A DNA stretch of 64,000 nucleotides from Roseospira navarrensis (lineage in GTDB: Bacteria; Pseudomonadota; Alphaproteobacteria; Rhodospirillales; Rhodospirillaceae), in the NCBI RefSeq assembly GCF_009601025.1, contig NZ_WIVE01000009.1:1-64000 (forward strand), read 5' to 3'. This document shows positions 44,900 through 52,561 of this stretch, one piece after another. Within the stretch, counting starts at the first letter, position 1, and every line of letters begins with the position of its first letter. The translations under genes and the position numbers were made by a program. The notes under the pieces were generated by a model. It was not told the origin of the DNA. It saw only the letters and a program-made list of their open reading frames with translations, and did not search any database.

Positions 44900-45226
44900 A
44901 TGTCCGCACAGCCCGAGACCCTCCCCGAGATTCTCCCCGAGACGGCGCAACAAAACGCGCCGGCGGCCCACGCCACCCACGCCGATATCGTCAAGCGCCT
45001 GCGCCGGGCCGAAGGGCACCTGCGCAAGATCAGCGCCATGATCGAGGAGGAACGCCGCTGCGTGGACGTGGCCCAGCAACTGGCGGCGGTCGAGGCGGCG
45101 GTGCGTCAGGCCAAGCAGGTCTTCATCCGCGACCACATCGACCATTGCCTGGACGGTGTGCTGCGTGACGGACCGGACGCCAAGGCCGTGCTGGCCGAGT
45201 TCAAGGACATCTCCCGCTATCTCTAG
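44900..45226 (+). CDS. CsoR/RcnR-family metal-sensing repressor
   Basis: A 108-residue all-helical repressor of the DUF156 family (IVKRLRRAEGHLRKISAMIEE at the start of the core). The ligand residues are Cys54, His79 and Cys83, spaced 25 and 4 as in CsoR and the nickel sensor InrS; RcnR itself has His at the last position. A His-containing N-terminal extension (His24, His27) could supply the extra ligand used by InrS-type nickel or cobalt sensors. It precedes the RcnA-like exporter by 18 bp and presumably represses it until metal is in excess. Confidence 0.85.
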   Translation: MSAQPETLPEILPETAQQNAPAAHATHADIVKRLRRAEGHLRKISAMIEEERRCVDVAQQLAAVEAAVRQAKQVFIRDHIDHCLDGVLRDGPDAKAVLAEFKDISRYL

Positions 45227-45244
45227 GCACAGGACCCGCGCGCC

Positions 45245-46078
45245 ATGGATCTTGCCGTCGCCATCTCCGAGGGGACCTTTCAACCCGCGTTTCTGGCCGG
45301 GACCGCGCTGGCGCTGGGCGCGCTGCATGGGCTGGAACCCGGTCATTCCAAGACCATGATGGCCGCGTTCATCGTCGCCGTGCGGGGCACGGTGGGGCAG
45401 GCCGTGTTGCTGGGCCTGTCGGCGGCCGTGTCGCACACCCTGATCGTTTGGATTCTGGCGCTGCTGGCGCTGCGCTTCGGGGAGTCGATGATCGGCGAGG
45501 ATCTGGAGCCCTGGTTCATGATGGCGTCGGGCGCCATCATCCTGATGATTGCCGCCTGGATGGGGCACCGCGCGCGGCGGTCTGCCGCGCCGGCTCATCA
45601 CCATGACCACGATCATGACCACACCGGGGCTCATCATCATGACCATCATCATCCCGACCCCGGGGAGGGGATAAAGGATGCGCATGCGGAGGCTCATGCC
45701 CGCGCGATCGAAACCCAGTTCGGCGGCGCTGCGGCGGCCGGCGGGCGCGCGACCACTGGTCAGGTGGTGCTGTTTGGCCTGACCGGCGGGCTGATCCCCT
45801 GTTCGGCGGCGATCACGGTGCTGATTGTGTGCCTGCATCTGGACCGCATCTGGTTGGGTGTCGGGCTTGTGGGCGCGTTCAGCGCCGGCCTCGCCGCCAC
45901 CCTGGTCGCGGCCGGTGTGGTCGCCGCCGTGGGCCTGCGCGCGGTCTCGCGGCGCACCCGTCGCCTGGACCGATGGCTGGCCTGGGCCCCATCCGTCTCC
46001 GCCCTTCTGATTGGGTTGATCGGCCTGGGCATGATTGTCCTGGGCTGGAGCCATGTGGCGTCCGGGTCCGGGGTCTGA
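45245..46078 (+). CDS. rcnA: Nickel/cobalt efflux protein, RcnA/NicO family
   Basis: Membrane exporter of Ni2+/Co2+. The 277-residue protein has about six helices, the NicO signature HGLEPGHSKTMMAAF (H-x5-H plus lysine) in helix II, and a central cytosolic or periplasmic loop that is extremely His/Asp-rich (residues ~118-140: HHHDHDHDH, then HHHDHHH), as in RcnA. The sequence LTGGLIPCSAAITVLI is the second conserved motif. Encoded directly after the metal sensor and facing away from the importer. Confidence 0.9.
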   Translation: MDLAVAISEGTFQPAFLAGTALALGALHGLEPGHSKTMMAAFIVAVRGTVGQAVLLGLSAAVSHTLIVWILALLALRFGESMIGEDLEPWFMMASGAIILMIAAWMGHRARRSAAPAHHHDHDHDHTGAHHHDHHHPDPGEGIKDAHAEAHARAIETQFGGAAAAGGRATTGQVVLFGLTGGLIPCSAAITVLIVCLHLDRIWLGVGLVGAFSAGLAATLVAAGVVAAVGLRAVSRRTRRLDRWLAWAPSVSALLIGLIGLGMIVLGWSHVASGSGV

Positions 46079-46091
46079 TACCGCCCGACTG

Positions 46092-46158
46092 CGCCGGCGC
46101 CGCGAAGCGGCGAAGGCGATGAACCGGACGAGTCCGGGTCTACCCCGATCAGTATGAG
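46092..46158 (+). repeat. Dispersed three-hairpin repeat, copy C
   Basis: GCCGGCGCCGCGAAGCGGCG followed by AAGGCGATGAACCGG, ACGAGTCCGG and GATCAGTATGA reproduce the copy at 3901-3979 almost base for base; only the first hairpin is degenerate. It fills the gap between the convergent rcnA and LysR genes, whose stop region it overlaps. Confidence 0.8.
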
Positions 46159-47060
46159 GGGGGCGGCACGGGCTGCGCGGTGGCGTCGATGGGGCGGCCC
46201 AGCACCTCCCGCAGCAGGGGATGGGGAAACCGCCGGTCCAGCGTGACGGCGTGGAACGTCTCGATCAGGCCCGGCAGGTCGCCCGCTACAACCAGGGTGC
46301 CGGCCGCGACCTCGCCGCGCATGACGATGGGCGGGGCGACCGCGAGCCCCAGATCCTCGCGGGCCAGGGCGCGGATCATGGCCATGTCGTCGGCCTCGGC
46401 CACGATGCGGGGGCGGACGCGCAGGCGGACCAGCAGGCTGTCCAGGCTGGCGCGGATGCCGCTGTCGAAGGACGGCACGATCAGGGGGTGGCGCTCCAGA
46501 AGGTCGGTCACCGATGCGCCCGGATGCACCCGCGTCGGCGGCCCCACCAGGGCCACCCGCTGTTCGGCCACGGTGTGCGTGACCCAGGGGGTGGCGGCGT
46601 CGCGCAGGGGGGCGCGGTTGGTCAGCACCACGTCCAGTTCGTGGGATTCCAGCGCGGGCAGAAGGGTGGCGAGGCTGCCCGTGCGGACCACCAGTTCGAC
46701 ATCGTCCCGGCCCAGGATCGGCCGCAGGAAGCCCACCTGGAAGTTGCGGGACAGCGTGCTCAGCGCCCCCACCCGCAGGACCTGACGGGGCGGGGCCACG
46801 CCGCCCTTCAGGGTCTCCACCAGTTCCGCGCCGGCGGCGAAGATGGTGTCGGCGTGATCCAGGGCCACCCGTCCGGCCTCCGTCAGCACCAACTGTTTGC
46901 CGCGCCGCTCGAACAGGGCGTGGCCGAGGCGGTCCTCAAGCTTCTGAATCTGGCTGGAGAGCGCGGACTGCGAGACGTTCAGCCGCGCCGCCGCCCGGGT
47001 CAGGTTGCCTTCGTGGGCGACGGCCCAGAAATAGCGCAGATGGTGATAGTTCAGCGGCAT
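46149..47060 (-). CDS. LysR-type regulator, likely of the DAB operon
   Basis: A 303-residue LysR protein. The winged HTH is at residues 3-62 (LRYFWAVAHEGNLTRAAARL, SQSALSSQIQKLEDRLGHALFER), followed by the effector-binding domain (VLRVGALSTLSRNF on). The N-terminus MPLNYHHLRYFW is of the NhaR/CysB-like subgroup. It is divergent from dabBA with a 110-bp intergenic region holding an inverted repeat, so it most likely controls that operon, as in other bacteria where a LysR gene accompanies DAB genes. ATG 47060 chosen by family start. Confidence 0.88.
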   Translation of the reverse strand: MPLNYHHLRYFWAVAHEGNLTRAAARLNVSQSALSSQIQKLEDRLGHALFERRGKQLVLTEAGRVALDHADTIFAAGAELVETLKGGVAPPRQVLRVGALSTLSRNFQVGFLRPILGRDDVELVVRTGSLATLLPALESHELDVVLTNRAPLRDAATPWVTHTVAEQRVALVGPPTRVHPGASVTDLLERHPLIVPSFDSGIRASLDSLLVRLRVRPRIVAEADDMAMIRALAREDLGLAVAPPIVMRGEVAAGTLVVAGDLPGLIETFHAVTLDRRFPHPLLREVLGRPIDATAQPVPPPSY

Positions 47061-47076
47061 GGCCGGGCTTATCTCC

Positions 47077-47096
47077 GAAACAGAACGATACGTTTC
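47077..47096. promoter_or_regulatory. Candidate LysR operator in the lysR-dabB intergenic region
   Basis: GAAAC, 10 bases, GTTTC is a short perfect inverted repeat in the AT-richer part of the divergent region, 17 bases from the lysR start. Its interrupted dyad shape fits a LysR-type site. The adjoining sequence up to 47120 is AT-rich and probably holds the dabB promoter. Confidence 0.4.
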
Positions 47097-47170
47097 AATC
47101 ATTGTATTTAAGTTTAGCAAAGGGGCATGCCACCTGACACGGCAGCGTCAAGCCGTTTCGGGAGGAGATC

Positions 47171-48808
47171 ATGTCACCCGACCTTGCCCTCTGGGGTTTC
47201 CTGGCCCCCCTGGCCCTGATCGCCGTCGCCGTCGTGGCGGGGCGCGATCCGGCCCCCCGGCCCCGCCGGGTTCTCGCCGCATCCCGGGTCGCGACCGTTG
47301 GCGCCCTGGGCCTGGCCATCGCCGCCGCCCTGTTCGTGGCGGTGCAGGGTCCGGCCACCTCGCCGTTGATCGGCGCCAACGGCCTCGGCCTGTCGATGCG
47401 GCTGGACGCGCTGAGCGTCACCCTGTTCCTGCTGGTCGCCTTCGTCGGTGTGCTGGTGGTCCAGTTCAGCCGCAACTACATGGATGGCGACCCGCGCCAG
47501 GGGCCGTTCATCGGCGGTCTGTGCCTGACCCTCGCGTCCGTCATGCTGATGGTGACGGCCGGCAATCTGGTGCTGTTCGCGGCGGCCTGGATCGCCACCA
47601 GCCTCGCGTTCCATCGCCTGCTGGTGTTCTACCCGGAGCGGCGCAAGGCGCTGCTGGCGGCCCGCAAGAAATGGATCGTGGCCCGCCTGGGCGACGTTTG
47701 CGTGGTCGGCGCGGCGGTGCTGCTGGCCGGGGCGTTCGGGACCACCGACATCGCCACGCTGCTGGAGCGGGCCTCGGCCGCGTCGGACGCGGCCATCCCG
47801 GCCACGGTGGGTGTGGCGGCCGTGCTGATCGCGCTTGCCGCGCTGCTCAAGTCGGCCCAGTTCCCGACCCATGGCTGGCTGACCGAGGTCATGGAGACGC
47901 CGACCCCGGTGTCCGCCTTGCTGCATGCCGGGCTCATCAACGCCGGCGGGTTCCTCGCGATCCGGTTCGCCGATGTGCTGCTGTTGGCGCCGGGCGCTCT
48001 GTACGTGCTGGCCATCGTCGGCGGCGTCACCGCCCTGTTCGGCGCGGCCGTCATGCTGACCCAACCGAGCGTGAAGGTCTCCATCGCCTGGTCCACGGTG
48101 GCCCAGATGGGGTTCATGCTGCTGCAGTGCGGCCTGGGCCTGTTCACGCTGGCGGTGCTGCATCTGGTCGCGCACTCGCTCTACAAGGCGCACGCCTTCC
48201 TCTCCTCGGGCAGCGTGGTGGAGATCAAGCGCGCCGCCTGGATCCCCGACGCCACCCCGCCCCGCGCCGGCCGTGTGCTGGTGAGCGTGGGGCTGGCGCT
48301 GGCCCTGTACGCCGGACTCGCCTGGGTCTCCGGCAGCATCGCCGACAAGCCCCTCCAACTGCTGGCCATGGGCGCGATCCTGGTCATGGCCCTGACCGTG
48401 CTGTTCGCGCAGGCCATGGTGGGGGTGCGCCGCCCGAGCCCCTACGTGGTCGGCCGCACGGTGGCCATGGGCGGCGTGGTGACGGTGGCCTACTTCGCCC
48501 TCCACGCCGGTGCCGGGGCTCTGCTGGGTGGGGCCGTGCCGCCGCCGCCGCCCGCCGACTCCGTCGCCATCGTGGTGATGGGGCTGCTCATCGCCGTGTT
48601 CACCGCCATTACCGTGCTGCAGATCGTCGAGCCGTCGCGGACCACCCGCCCGGCCTGGCAGGCGGCCCGCGTCCATCTGGCCAACGGGCTGTACGCCAAC
48701 GCCCTGTTTGACCGCCTGATCGGGGCCATGGACCGGGCGCGCTTCACGCCCGCGCCGGCCGCGCCCGTGTCCCTGTCCACCGAGCCCGAGGGGAGGACCT
48801 CGTCATGA
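47171..48808 (+). CDS. dabB: DabB, proton-conducting membrane subunit of the inorganic carbon pump
   Basis: A 545-residue membrane protein of the NADH-quinone oxidoreductase NuoL/Mrp antiporter family, with about 13-14 helices. Typical features are LKSAQFPTHGWLTEVMETPTPVSALLHAG (conserved Lys and His of the proton channel), and HLVAHSLYKAHAFLSSG. Because it is fused in operon with the DUF2309 protein (overlapping ATGA) it is DabB, which uses the proton gradient to drive CO2 hydration by DabA, rather than part of a respiratory complex. Confidence 0.92.
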   Translation: MSPDLALWGFLAPLALIAVAVVAGRDPAPRPRRVLAASRVATVGALGLAIAAALFVAVQGPATSPLIGANGLGLSMRLDALSVTLFLLVAFVGVLVVQFSRNYMDGDPRQGPFIGGLCLTLASVMLMVTAGNLVLFAAAWIATSLAFHRLLVFYPERRKALLAARKKWIVARLGDVCVVGAAVLLAGAFGTTDIATLLERASAASDAAIPATVGVAAVLIALAALLKSAQFPTHGWLTEVMETPTPVSALLHAGLINAGGFLAIRFADVLLLAPGALYVLAIVGGVTALFGAAVMLTQPSVKVSIAWSTVAQMGFMLLQCGLGLFTLAVLHLVAHSLYKAHAFLSSGSVVEIKRAAWIPDATPPRAGRVLVSVGLALALYAGLAWVSGSIADKPLQLLAMGAILVMALTVLFAQAMVGVRRPSPYVVGRTVAMGGVVTVAYFALHAGAGALLGGAVPPPPPADSVAIVVMGLLIAVFTAITVLQIVEPSRTTRPAWQAARVHLANGLYANALFDRLIGAMDRARFTPAPAAPVSLSTEPEGRTSS

Positions 48809-51363
48809 GTGCCACCGCGATTGCTTCCGCCGCGCCGCTGTCCTCCGCCGCCATCCCGGCGACGGCCCGCCCCGACCCCGCCGCCGTCCGTGAGGCCGCG
48901 GCCCGGGCCGGTGGCCGGATCGCCCCGGTCTGGCCGCTCAAGACCTTCGTGGCCGTCAACCCGTGGCACGGGCTGCACGACCACGGCTTCGCCCAGACCG
49001 CCGCCGTCATGGATCGGGCGGCCGGGGCGCGCCTGACCATGCCGCGCCGGTTCTACCTGGACGCCCTGGATGCGGGCCGGATCACCATGGACGACCTCGC
49101 GGCCGCGCTGCGGGAGGCGCCGGCCACGCCGGGTCTTCCCCGGGATGCCGCCGCGCTGGTCGAGGCGACCCGCGCGACACCCGAGGGTCCCGCGCCCGAC
49201 CCGCTGCCCACGGTGGCCGATGTCGCCACTTCGGTGACCGGCGAGGACTGGGCGGGCTTCGTCGTCGAGCGCGTTTCCGCCTGGGCGGCCGACCAGTTCG
49301 ACGAGGGCCAGGCGCCCTGGTCGCTCGCCGGCCGGGCCGACGGCCCCTACGCCGCGTGGCGGCGCATGGCCGTGTTCGACCGCACGCCGGAGGTCATGGG
49401 CCTGACGGGCGCGCGCGGGGCCGTTGCCGCGCGCCTGCCGGAGACGGCGGACGCCGCCCTGACCGAGGGCGTTCAGCGGCTCGGGCTGGGGACCGAGCAC
49501 CTGGACGCCTACTTCCACCGGCTGCTGATGAGCGTCGGCGGCTGGGCCGCCTATGCCCGCTACAAGGTGTGGGACAAGGCCCTGTACGGCAAACCGGACG
49601 AGACGCTGACCGAAGTTCTGGCCGTCCGGCTGGCCTGGGATGTGGTCCTGCATGCCTGCCTGGGCAGCCGGCCCGGGTTCGACGCCGCCTGGGACGAGGC
49701 CCGGGCGCGCGCGGCGGCCCCCGCCGCGCCGTCGGCCGAACAGACCGTCGATGTGGTGTTGCAGACCGCCTATGACCTCGCGTGGCAGCGGACCCTGACG
49801 GATCGGCTCGCCGGGCCGCGCGCCGCCGGGGCCGGGGCGACGGAGCGCCCGCGCGTGCAGGCGGCGTTCTGCATCGATGTCCGCTCCGAGGTCTATCGGC
49901 GGGCGCTGGAAAGCCTGTCGCCGGAGGTGGAGACCATCGGCTTCGCGGGCTTCTTCGGCTTTCCCATCGAGTACGTGCCGGTCGGCCACACCCACGGGGG
50001 GCCGCAATGTCCGGTGCTGCTGACCCCCCAGGTCACGGTGTGCGAGACCGTCACGGGCGCCACACCGGACGAGGACGCCGAGATCCACGGCCTGCGCCTG
50101 ATGCGGCGGCGCGCGGGCAAGGCATGGAAGTCGTTCAAGATGGCCGCCGTGTCCTCGTTCGCCTTCGTCGAGACGGTGGGGCTCGCCTATCTGCCCAAGC
50201 TGGTCACCGATACGTTCGGCTGGTCACGGACCGTGCCGCATCCGTCGTCGGACGGGCTGGACGACGAGGTCAAGGCCCGCCTCGCGCCGAATCTCGATGC
50301 CGGCACCCTGATCGGGCGCCCGACCGGCTTCACCGACGAGACCCGCACCGACATGGGTCAGGCCATGCTGACGGCCATGTCCATGACCGAGGGGTTCGGG
50401 CGGCTGGTGCTGCTGGTGGGACACGGCTCCACGACCGTGAACAATCCGCACGCGGCGGGGCTGGACTGCGGCGCGTGCGGCGGCCACACCGGCGAGGCCA
50501 ACGCCCGGGTCGCGGCCGGGGTGCTCAACGATCCGGCGGTGCGCGCGGGCCTGCGGGCGCGCGGCATCGATATTCCGGCGGACACGGTGTTTCTGGGCGC
50601 GCTGCACGACACCACCACGGACGCGCTGCGGATCTTCGATCGCGAGACCGTGCCGGCCTCGCACGCCGACGATCTGGCCGCGCTGGACGGCTGGCTGGAG
50701 CGGGCCGCCCGCCTGACGCGGGCGGAGCGCGCCGGGATCCTCAATCTGGACCCCAACGCGCCGGTGGACGCCCAGGTGCTGGCGCGCGCCCGGGACTGGA
50801 GCCAGGTCCGGCCCGAGTGGGGTCTGGCCGGCTGCGCCGCCTTCATCGCCGCCCCCCGGTCGCGCACGGCCGGGCTCGACCTGGGGGGCCGCAGCTTCCT
50901 GCACAGCTACGACTGGAGGCGGGACGAGGGCTACGGCACGCTTGAACTCATCATGACGGCGCCGATGGTGGTGGCGAGCTGGATCAGCCTGCAGTACTAC
51001 GCCTCGACGGTGGACAACCGCGTCTACGGCAGCGGCAACAAGACGCTGCACAACGTGGTCGGGACCCTGGGCGTGCTGGAGGGCAACGGCGGCGACCTGC
51101 GGGTGGGGCTGCCGATGCAGTCCATCCACGACGGCGAACGGCTGATCCACGACCCGCTGCGCCTGTGCGTGGTGATCGAAGCGCCCATCGCGGCCATGAA
51201 CGGCATCATCGAGACGCACCCGCTGGTCCGGGATCTGCTGGACAACGGCTGGCTGTTCCTGTTCGCGATGGACGAAACCGGCGCGATCGCCCATCGGTAC
51301 GAGGGCGGCCTGCGCTGGCGGCCGGTGCGGGATCCGACGGCGGGGCTGCGCGTGGCCTCCTGA
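48805..51363 (+). CDS. dabA: DabA (DUF2309), zinc carbonic-anhydrase-like subunit of the inorganic carbon pump
   Basis: Cytoplasmic peripheral protein that converts CO2 to bicarbonate in a beta-carbonic-anhydrase-like site. The 852-residue protein has all four active-site residues: Cys356 and Asp358 (FCIDVRSE), His540 (GHGSTTVNNPH) and Cys555 (LDCGACGGHTG), with the His-Cys spacing of 15 known for the family. KTFVAVNPWHG at the N-terminus is also diagnostic. Start ATG overlaps the dabB stop. The pair supplies inorganic carbon for carboxylases, for example ethylmalonyl-CoA pathway crotonyl-CoA carboxylation or Calvin-cycle fixation. Confidence 0.95.
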   Translation: MSATAIASAAPLSSAAIPATARPDPAAVREAAARAGGRIAPVWPLKTFVAVNPWHGLHDHGFAQTAAVMDRAAGARLTMPRRFYLDALDAGRITMDDLAAALREAPATPGLPRDAAALVEATRATPEGPAPDPLPTVADVATSVTGEDWAGFVVERVSAWAADQFDEGQAPWSLAGRADGPYAAWRRMAVFDRTPEVMGLTGARGAVAARLPETADAALTEGVQRLGLGTEHLDAYFHRLLMSVGGWAAYARYKVWDKALYGKPDETLTEVLAVRLAWDVVLHACLGSRPGFDAAWDEARARAAAPAAPSAEQTVDVVLQTAYDLAWQRTLTDRLAGPRAAGAGATERPRVQAAFCIDVRSEVYRRALESLSPEVETIGFAGFFGFPIEYVPVGHTHGGPQCPVLLTPQVTVCETVTGATPDEDAEIHGLRLMRRRAGKAWKSFKMAAVSSFAFVETVGLAYLPKLVTDTFGWSRTVPHPSSDGLDDEVKARLAPNLDAGTLIGRPTGFTDETRTDMGQAMLTAMSMTEGFGRLVLLVGHGSTTVNNPHAAGLDCGACGGHTGEANARVAAGVLNDPAVRAGLRARGIDIPADTVFLGALHDTTTDALRIFDRETVPASHADDLAALDGWLERAARLTRAERAGILNLDPNAPVDAQVLARARDWSQVRPEWGLAGCAAFIAAPRSRTAGLDLGGRSFLHSYDWRRDEGYGTLELIMTAPMVVASWISLQYYASTVDNRVYGSGNKTLHNVVGTLGVLEGNGGDLRVGLPMQSIHDGERLIHDPLRLCVVIEAPIAAMNGIIETHPLVRDLLDNGWLFLFAMDETGAIAHRYEGGLRWRPVRDPTAGLRVAS

Positions 51364-51424
51364 TCCCGGATACGGCGCGGGCGGGCCCTGACCGCCACAA
51401 TAGCGCGGTCGGGGTCCCGTTGCG

Positions 51425-51658
51425 TCAGGGACGGTCCGGCTGGCCCTCGCCGCCGGGCTGAAGGGCCCGATCGACCTCCGCGCCCACCGCCTCGCCGATC
51501 TGCTCGACGGCCCGGCCCATGTCTTCGATGGCCTCGCGGGTCTGCTGCGCGGCCGCTTCCTGCGGCGTGGGCTCGGGCCGGACCAACGCGTACCCGCCGT
51601 ACAGGGCGAGGCCGAGAACGGCCACGAGGCCAAGGCCCGCCAGCGTGGTCTTCAGCAT
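51425..51658 (-). CDS. Small membrane-anchored protein, probable stress protein
   Basis: A 77-residue protein of no family I recognise. An N-terminal helix ([21 protein letters not shown], about 5-25) anchors it; the rest is an amphipathic, Glu/Ala-rich helix ([22 protein letters not shown]) with heptad-like spacing. AGGAGA precedes the ATG at 51658. An exact EcfG-type promoter lies about 50 bp upstream on the same strand, so it is probably made during general stress. Confidence 0.7.
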   Translation of the reverse strand: MLKTTLAGLGLVAVLGLALYGGYALVRPEPTPQEAAAQQTREAIEDMGRAVEQIGEAVGAEVDRALQPGGEGQPDRP

Positions 51659-51710
51659 GATCGATCTCCTTGTCCGGTTGATGGGCGGATGGGTCCGTCT
51701 CGGCGGTTTC

Positions 51711-51735
51711 AACGCGCCGGACGCCGCCGGGTTCC
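51711..51735 (-). promoter_or_regulatory. EcfG-type promoter for the gene at 51425-51658
   Basis: On the minus strand GGAAC, 16 bases, CGTT match the general stress response consensus exactly, directed at the small membrane protein. A second site pointing the other way lies 44 bp away. Confidence 0.65.
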
Positions 51736-51778
51736 GGACCTTCGCGCCGATGGACTCCTTTTGAACGGGCCGGGCCGC

Positions 51779-51804
51779 GGAACCCCGGGCGCGGCCCCGG
51801 CGTT
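51779..51804 (+). promoter_or_regulatory. EcfG-type promoter for the DUF1328 gene
   Basis: GGAAC (51779-51783), 17 bases and CGTT (51801-51804) match the general stress response consensus exactly. The DUF1328 start codon follows 41 bp later. Confidence 0.68.
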
Positions 51805-51844
51805 GTTCCGGGACCAGACCGTTTGGAAAGAGAGAGAGGTTATC

Positions 51845-52021
51845 ATGCTTGGATGGACCATTGCTTTTCTGCTGATCGCCCTGGTCGCGGGTGTTCTGGG
51901 CTTCGGCGGCATCGCCGGGGCGTCGGCCGGGATCGCGCAGATCCTGTTCATCGTGTTCCTGGTGCTGTTCGCGGCCGGTGTGGTCGGGTCGGTGTTCAAC
52001 GGCCGCCGGTCCCGTCTGTGA
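51845..52021 (+). CDS. DUF1328 (YtjA-like) small membrane protein
   Basis: A 58-residue protein with two membrane helices ([22 protein letters not shown] and [20 protein letters not shown]), exactly the UPF0391/YtjA pattern. The family is frequently induced by stress in alphaproteobacteria; molecular role unknown. The start follows a GAGAGAGAGG stretch. An exact EcfG promoter is upstream and a 90-residue protein gene follows 57 bp downstream. Confidence 0.88.
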   Translation: MLGWTIAFLLIALVAGVLGFGGIAGASAGIAQILFIVFLVLFAAGVVGSVFNGRRSRL

Positions 52022-52078
52022 TCCGGTTCAGGGTCGCGACGCCGCGTCGGCGCCCCCCAGAGACACAGGAGGGTCAAG

Positions 52079-52351
52079 ATGGGCATGACCACCAACCGCT
52101 ACACCCAGGCCGCCCGGGAAGACGTTCAGGCGCTGAAGGAGAAGTGGGACGACATGCGCCAGCATGTGCCGTCCGACGGCGGAGACGACACGCCGGACTC
52201 CCGCATCGCGGACACGGTGTGGCAGGACTTTGAGGCGCAGTCCAACACGCTGCGTGAGGCCGGGTCCAACGCCTCCGACGAGACGCAGAGCGCCTATGAA
52301 GCGGCGCGGGACAAGGTGGCCCGCATCATCGAGTCCGACAAGAGCCGGTAA
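52079..52351 (+). CDS. Small hydrophilic helical protein
   Basis: A 90-residue, highly charged protein without signal or membrane segment. Two predicted helices (REDVQALKEKWDDMRQHV and TLREAGSNASDETQSAYEAA then RDKVARIIESDK) resemble the soluble CsbD/YtxH-associated stress proteins, but I cannot assign a family. AGGAGG precedes the ATG. It is the second gene of the DUF1328 unit and ends before a strong terminator, so EcfG control is likely. Confidence 0.68.
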   Translation: MGMTTNRYTQAAREDVQALKEKWDDMRQHVPSDGGDDTPDSRIADTVWQDFEAQSNTLREAGSNASDETQSAYEAARDKVARIIESDKSR

Positions 52352-52561
52352 GCGGGCATCGTCCCGACCCGGATGTCGGCGCGGCCGGTCCTTCGGGGCC
52401 GGCCGTTTCGATTCAGGCCAGGTTCCCCCCGGTTCCCCAGGTTCCCATGCAACGCGTGTCCGGGTGTTGGCGTTGACGGACCAGAAGCGGATCGGGGACC
52501 GCTGGCCCCGGTTCAAATCGGATCGAAGACGGATCTGCAACCGCGAACACGGAGGTGCATC
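52352..52561. other. Intergenic region with terminator and repeated GGTTCCC
   Basis: Contains the terminator at 52382-52408, then three closely spaced GGTTCCC units (about 52422-52447). No clear promoter for the gene at 52562 is visible. Confidence 0.45.
52382..52408 (+). terminator. Intrinsic terminator with a TTCG loop
   Basis: CGGCCGGTCC and GGGCCGGCCG form a ten-pair stem (one G-U pair) closed by the very stable TTCG tetraloop, followed by TTT. It ends the DUF1328 transcript on the plus strand. Confidence 0.8.

Noticed and set aside
45595-45660. Direct repeats of CATCATGAC type
   Set aside because: They encode the His/Asp-rich loop of the RcnA-like exporter and are explained by the protein.
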